This document shows, one piece after another, positions 61,509 to 64,000 of a DNA stretch of 64,000 bases (positions are counted from its first letter, which is position 1; every line of letters starts with the position of its first letter). This DNA comes from Flagellimonas lutaonensis (GTDB taxonomy: Bacteria > Bacteroidota > Bacteroidia > Flavobacteriales > Flavobacteriaceae). The notes below the pieces were generated by a model. It saw only the letters and a program-made list of their open reading frames with translations. It searched no databases and was not told the origin of the DNA. A program made the translations under genes and the position numbers. The stretch covers positions 2,902,001 to 2,966,000 of the forward strand of contig NZ_CP011071.1 in the NCBI RefSeq assembly GCF_000963865.1, in the 5' to 3' direction.

Positions 61509-62375
61509 TGATAGGTAGCGATCGCCACGGTCGCAGACAATCGACACGATTACGCCACTATTGATCTGTGCTGCCAACCGAAGCGCAATGGTTGCGGCAC
61601 CACCGCTGCTCATACCTGCAAAAATACCTTCTTCCCGTGCCAGTCTTCGGGTCGTTTCAATGGCCTCTTCTTCACTGACATATTGTATTTGGTCAACCTT
61701 GGTCGCATCGAAAATACTGGGTATGTATTCGGGCGACCATTTTCTAATGCCCGGAATTCTCGAACCTTCGTTGGGCTGCACCCCCACGATTTGCACTTTG
61801 GGGTTCTTTTCCTTTAAAAATGTGGATGTACCGGTAATGGTGCCCGTTGTGCCCATGCTTGACACGAAGTGGGTGACCGTACCTTGGGTATCCTTCCAAA
61901 TCTCAGGTCCTGTGGTATGGTAGTGAGCCTGCCAGTTATCAGCATTGCCAAATTGGTCGAGCATTTGGTACCCTTGGGATTTTACTTTTTCCTCTGCATG
62001 GTCACGTGCCCCCTCGATGCCCACGTCCGCAGGGGTCAAGGTAACCGTGGCGCCATAGGCCTGCATGGTCTGTACCCGTTCTTTTGTCGAATTTTCGGGC
62101 ATCACCAATTCAATGTTCAATCCGTAGAGGCGCGCAACCATAGCGAGTGCAATACCGGTATTGCCGCTGGTGGCCTCGATCAGTTTGGTTTTTTTGTCAA
62201 AATCGCCACGTTCGAGCCCCTGCTTGATCATATTGTAGGCAGGCCGGTCTTTGACGCTACCACCGGGATTTTGTCCTTCCAACTTGAAATATAGCGTAAC
62301 ATTTTTGTTGGTGTTCAGCACCTTCGACGCAACCAAGGGTGTGTTGCCGATAAGGTCAAGTACTGATTTAGGCAT
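61488..62375 (-). CDS. cysM: Cysteine synthase, CysM-type
   Basis: A 295-residue PLP beta-synthase that makes cysteine from O-acetylserine and sulfide or thiosulfate. The PLP lysine is K42 in GGSVKDRPA. Also visible are the [14 protein letters not shown] loop, [14 protein letters not shown] (PLP phosphate-binding) and [15 protein letters not shown]. The length and PxPRP-free loop fit CysM rather than CysK, though the two are hard to separate by eye. It overlaps the serine acetyltransferase gene by 8 nt, so acetylserine is made and used from one operon. Confidence 0.93.
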   Translation of the reverse strand: MPKSVLDLIGNTPLVASKVLNTNKNVTLYFKLEGQNPGGSVKDRPAYNMIKQGLERGDFDKKTKLIEATSGNTGIALAMVARLYGLNIELVMPENSTKERVQTMQAYGATVTLTPADVGIEGARDHAEEKVKSQGYQMLDQFGNADNWQAHYHTTGPEIWKDTQGTVTHFVSSMGTTGTITGTSTFLKEKNPKVQIVGVQPNEGSRIPGIRKWSPEYIPSIFDATKVDQIQYVSEEEAIETTRRLAREEGIFAGMSSGGAATIALRLAAQINSGVIVSIVCDRGDRYLSSALFGQ

Positions 62376-63189
62376 CGGATGCGGTTTTAATCTTGATTTC
62401 AGGAGTGTGGAAAACAGTGGAATTGGGCGGTACCGACGATGTCAACCAAGCATTGCCACCGATGATCGAGTTCTCGCCGATGACCGTATCGCCGCCCAAA
62501 ATGGTGGCATTTGCATAAATGGTCACATTCGATTCTATGGTCGGGTGTCTTTTGGTCTTTTTAAGACTCTTGGAAACATACAGTGCACCCAAGGTTACCC
62601 CTTGGTAAATCTTTACATTGTCTTTGATGATGGCAGTCTCGCCAATGACCACCCCCGTGGCATGGTCGATAAAGAAAGACTTGCCTATCTGTGCCCCGGG
62701 ATTGATGTCAACGCCGGTCTGACGGTGCGCATACTCGGTCATTAAGCGTGGTACCAGTGGAAACCCTTCTTGGTAGAGTATGTGGGCCAAGCGGTAGATG
62801 GCAATGGCGTAGAAACCCGGATAGGCCATATAGACCTCTTCTATGGACAAAGAGGCAGGGTCACCGCTTACGATGGCCTCGGCATCCATGTTCAATTTTT
62901 CAAGGGTTTCAGGGAGTTGTTGCACATAGCGCTCCCAAATTTTGCTGCATGGCTTCTCAACCTCCCAACAGGCCAATGTGACCAGTTCGTCGAACATCGA
63001 CTCGAGTATGGGCAAATTTTCTTCGACCGGGGTCTTGATGTCAAAAAGGGTATAGAAGAGTTTATCGGTAAACAATTCGGTCTTTCTTTTTAACCTATAG
63101 TCTAAATAGGGTTGTTTTTTGTGTTTCTTCAATTCTAAAATGATTGATTGCTTGTCCATCATCTGAAACGTTTTTTTAAAAGTAGCCAT
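62368..63189 (-). CDS. Serine O-acetyltransferase
   Basis: A 273-residue enzyme that makes O-acetylserine for cysteine synthesis. A helical N-terminal domain (residues 1-150) precedes a left-handed beta-helix with [42 protein letters not shown] and the hexapeptide run ending near residue 250. The C-terminal tail, IKIKTASDA, lacks an obvious terminal Ile, so the canonical CysE-CysK complex peptide is absent. Its stop overlaps the cysM start. Confidence 0.93.
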   Translation of the reverse strand: MATFKKTFQMMDKQSIILELKKHKKQPYLDYRLKRKTELFTDKLFYTLFDIKTPVEENLPILESMFDELVTLACWEVEKPCSKIWERYVQQLPETLEKLNMDAEAIVSGDPASLSIEEVYMAYPGFYAIAIYRLAHILYQEGFPLVPRLMTEYAHRQTGVDINPGAQIGKSFFIDHATGVVIGETAIIKDNVKIYQGVTLGALYVSKSLKKTKRHPTIESNVTIYANATILGGDTVIGENSIIGGNAWLTSSVPPNSTVFHTPEIKIKTASDA

Positions 63190-63254
63190 ATTGCCCAGAG
63201 TTTCTAGGGAAAAGGGCTAACTTTAGCTAAAAAATAACACATTCAAAATTTACT

Positions 63255-63935
63255 GTGGAGAATACAACGATTACAAAAGAGTGCTTCGATTTTTTGAAAG
63301 AATTGGCCAAGAATAACAACCGTGAATGGTTTGTCGGGCACAAATCCACTTTTAAGAAACACGAGAAAGCGGTCAAGGAATTTTACCAAACGCTCATGGA
63401 GCGCCTAAACCAGCACGATGATATCGAGAAGCTGAAAATGTTCCGGATTTATCGTGATGTCCGGTTTTCGGCTGACAAGACCCCTTACAAGGCACACTTT
63501 GCCGGTTCTTTTTCACGACTGGGGGCCCATTTGCGGGGTGGGTACTATTTACGGCTGAAACCTGGGGAAAGCTTTGCTGCCGTGGGTTTTTGGCAGCCCA
63601 ACAAAGAAGACCTTTTTAGAATACGCAAAGAGTTTGAAACAGATGCCGAACCCTTTCGCCAGGTCATCAATGCAGATTCCCTCAAAAGAATATGGGGCAA
63701 TCTTGAGGGCGATGAAGTGAAAACAGCTCCCAAAGGCTTTGATAAAGAACATCAGAACATTGATCTCATACGCAAGAAACAGTTCATCTTTGTCAGAAAC
63801 TTTACCGACAGCGAGGTGTTGTCGCTTACCTTTTTAGATGAAGTGGATGCCTCTTACCGCGCCATTAGGCCATACTTTGACCTTATGAGCGATATCTTGA
63901 CCACCAACCTGAACGGTGAATCATTGCTCAACTAG
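63255..63935 (+). CDS. DUF2461 protein
   Basis: A 226-residue member of DUF2461 (TIGR02453 type). It has the conserved ECFDFLKELAKNNNREWF start, FRIYRDVRFSADKTPYKAHF (about residues 63-82) and the GGYYLRLKPGESFAAVGFWQP strand. The function is unknown; no catalytic residues are established. The start codon is GTG at 63255. It is divergent from the serine acetyltransferase gene by 65 bp and its end overlaps an opposing partial gene. Confidence 0.9.
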   Translation: MENTTITKECFDFLKELAKNNNREWFVGHKSTFKKHEKAVKEFYQTLMERLNQHDDIEKLKMFRIYRDVRFSADKTPYKAHFAGSFSRLGAHLRGGYYLRLKPGESFAAVGFWQPNKEDLFRIRKEFETDAEPFRQVINADSLKRIWGNLEGDEVKTAPKGFDKEHQNIDLIRKKQFIFVRNFTDSEVLSLTFLDEVDASYRAIRPYFDLMSDILTTNLNGESLLN

Positions 63936-64000
63936 CACTTCTTGCTGCAAAAGCTGTACTTGGTCTTTTAAACGTTCGATGACCATGTTCATCATACGTT
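63921..64000 (-). CDS. C-terminal fragment of an opposing gene (cut by window edge)
   Basis: The minus-strand frame is open from the window end to a TGA at 63921-63923. It reads RMMNMVIERLKDQVQLLQQEVLVEQ-like sequence, a Leu/Gln-rich helix that would suit a coiled-coil C-terminus. It overlaps the end of the DUF2461 gene tail to tail by 15 nt. Only 25 codons are visible, so it could also be chance; no family can be named. Confidence 0.35.
   Translation of the reverse strand, partial: RMMNMVIERLKDQVQLLQQEVLVEQ

Overview
The window reads as a chromosomal segment of a Flavobacteriaceae member (phylum Bacteroidota); I cannot fix the genus. Supporting signs are a PorX-type regulator of type IX secretion, an LpxC-FabZ fusion, SusC-like N-terminal plug architecture in the TonB receptor, many short lipoproteins, the conserved ferredoxin/acyl-CoA reductase/serC/serA neighbourhood, and repeated TAnnTTTG promoter elements instead of E. 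coli-like boxes. No rRNA, tRNA, CRISPR array, prophage or transposase gene was seen.

Layout. 1-7018 (minus): a lipoprotein cut by the window edge, then a tight operon of an ABC exporter (ATPase and two DUF3526-type permeases), a DUF5916 outer-membrane barrel and a DUF5829-like lipoprotein. 7135-10880 (minus): a probable metal-uptake island, made of a ZnuD-like TonB receptor and an acidic lipoprotein flanked by two small related His/Cys membrane proteins. 10936-16066 (minus): three conserved flavobacterial proteins (DUF6787-, DUF6146- and DUF937-like), then serA, serC and a LuxC-type acyl-CoA reductase. 16153-22711 (plus): ferredoxin, a 41-residue membrane peptide, ychF, and topoisomerase IV parE-parC. 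22874-24470 (minus): TerC, a small lipoprotein and an XRE regulator, separated by a 400-bp AT-rich region from an Lrp/AsnC regulator and a DinB protein. 25899-33203 is mostly minus: aroB, alanine dehydrogenase, a 47-residue secreted peptide, tsaE and porX, with proline dehydrogenase on plus.

33233-43904 (plus): an HD-domain protein, lpxD, lpxC/fabZ, lpxA, efp, a second lpxD-like acyltransferase, sucD, fabG, a membrane VWA protein and an SPFH protein. 43934-51645 (plus): a complete histidine operon hisGDCB-HAF-IE preceded by an attenuator with a 17-codon leader peptide carrying three consecutive His codons. 51652-64000: a DUF1853-like protein, a VWA/AAA+ pair, a frameshifted DUF418 membrane protein, corA, dps, two tandem alpha/beta hydrolases, cysM, a serine acetyltransferase and a DUF2461 protein; a gene fragment runs off the right edge.

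The most unusual feature is in the his operon. Short palindromic repeats occupy nearly every intergenic gap and also lie in frame inside hisC, hisH, hisA and hisIE. Two 36-bp copies are identical. Others carry 11-12 bp terminal inverted repeats and begin 1-6 nt after a stop codon. Related copies continue downstream (53702, 59657). I noticed none in the first 44 kb.
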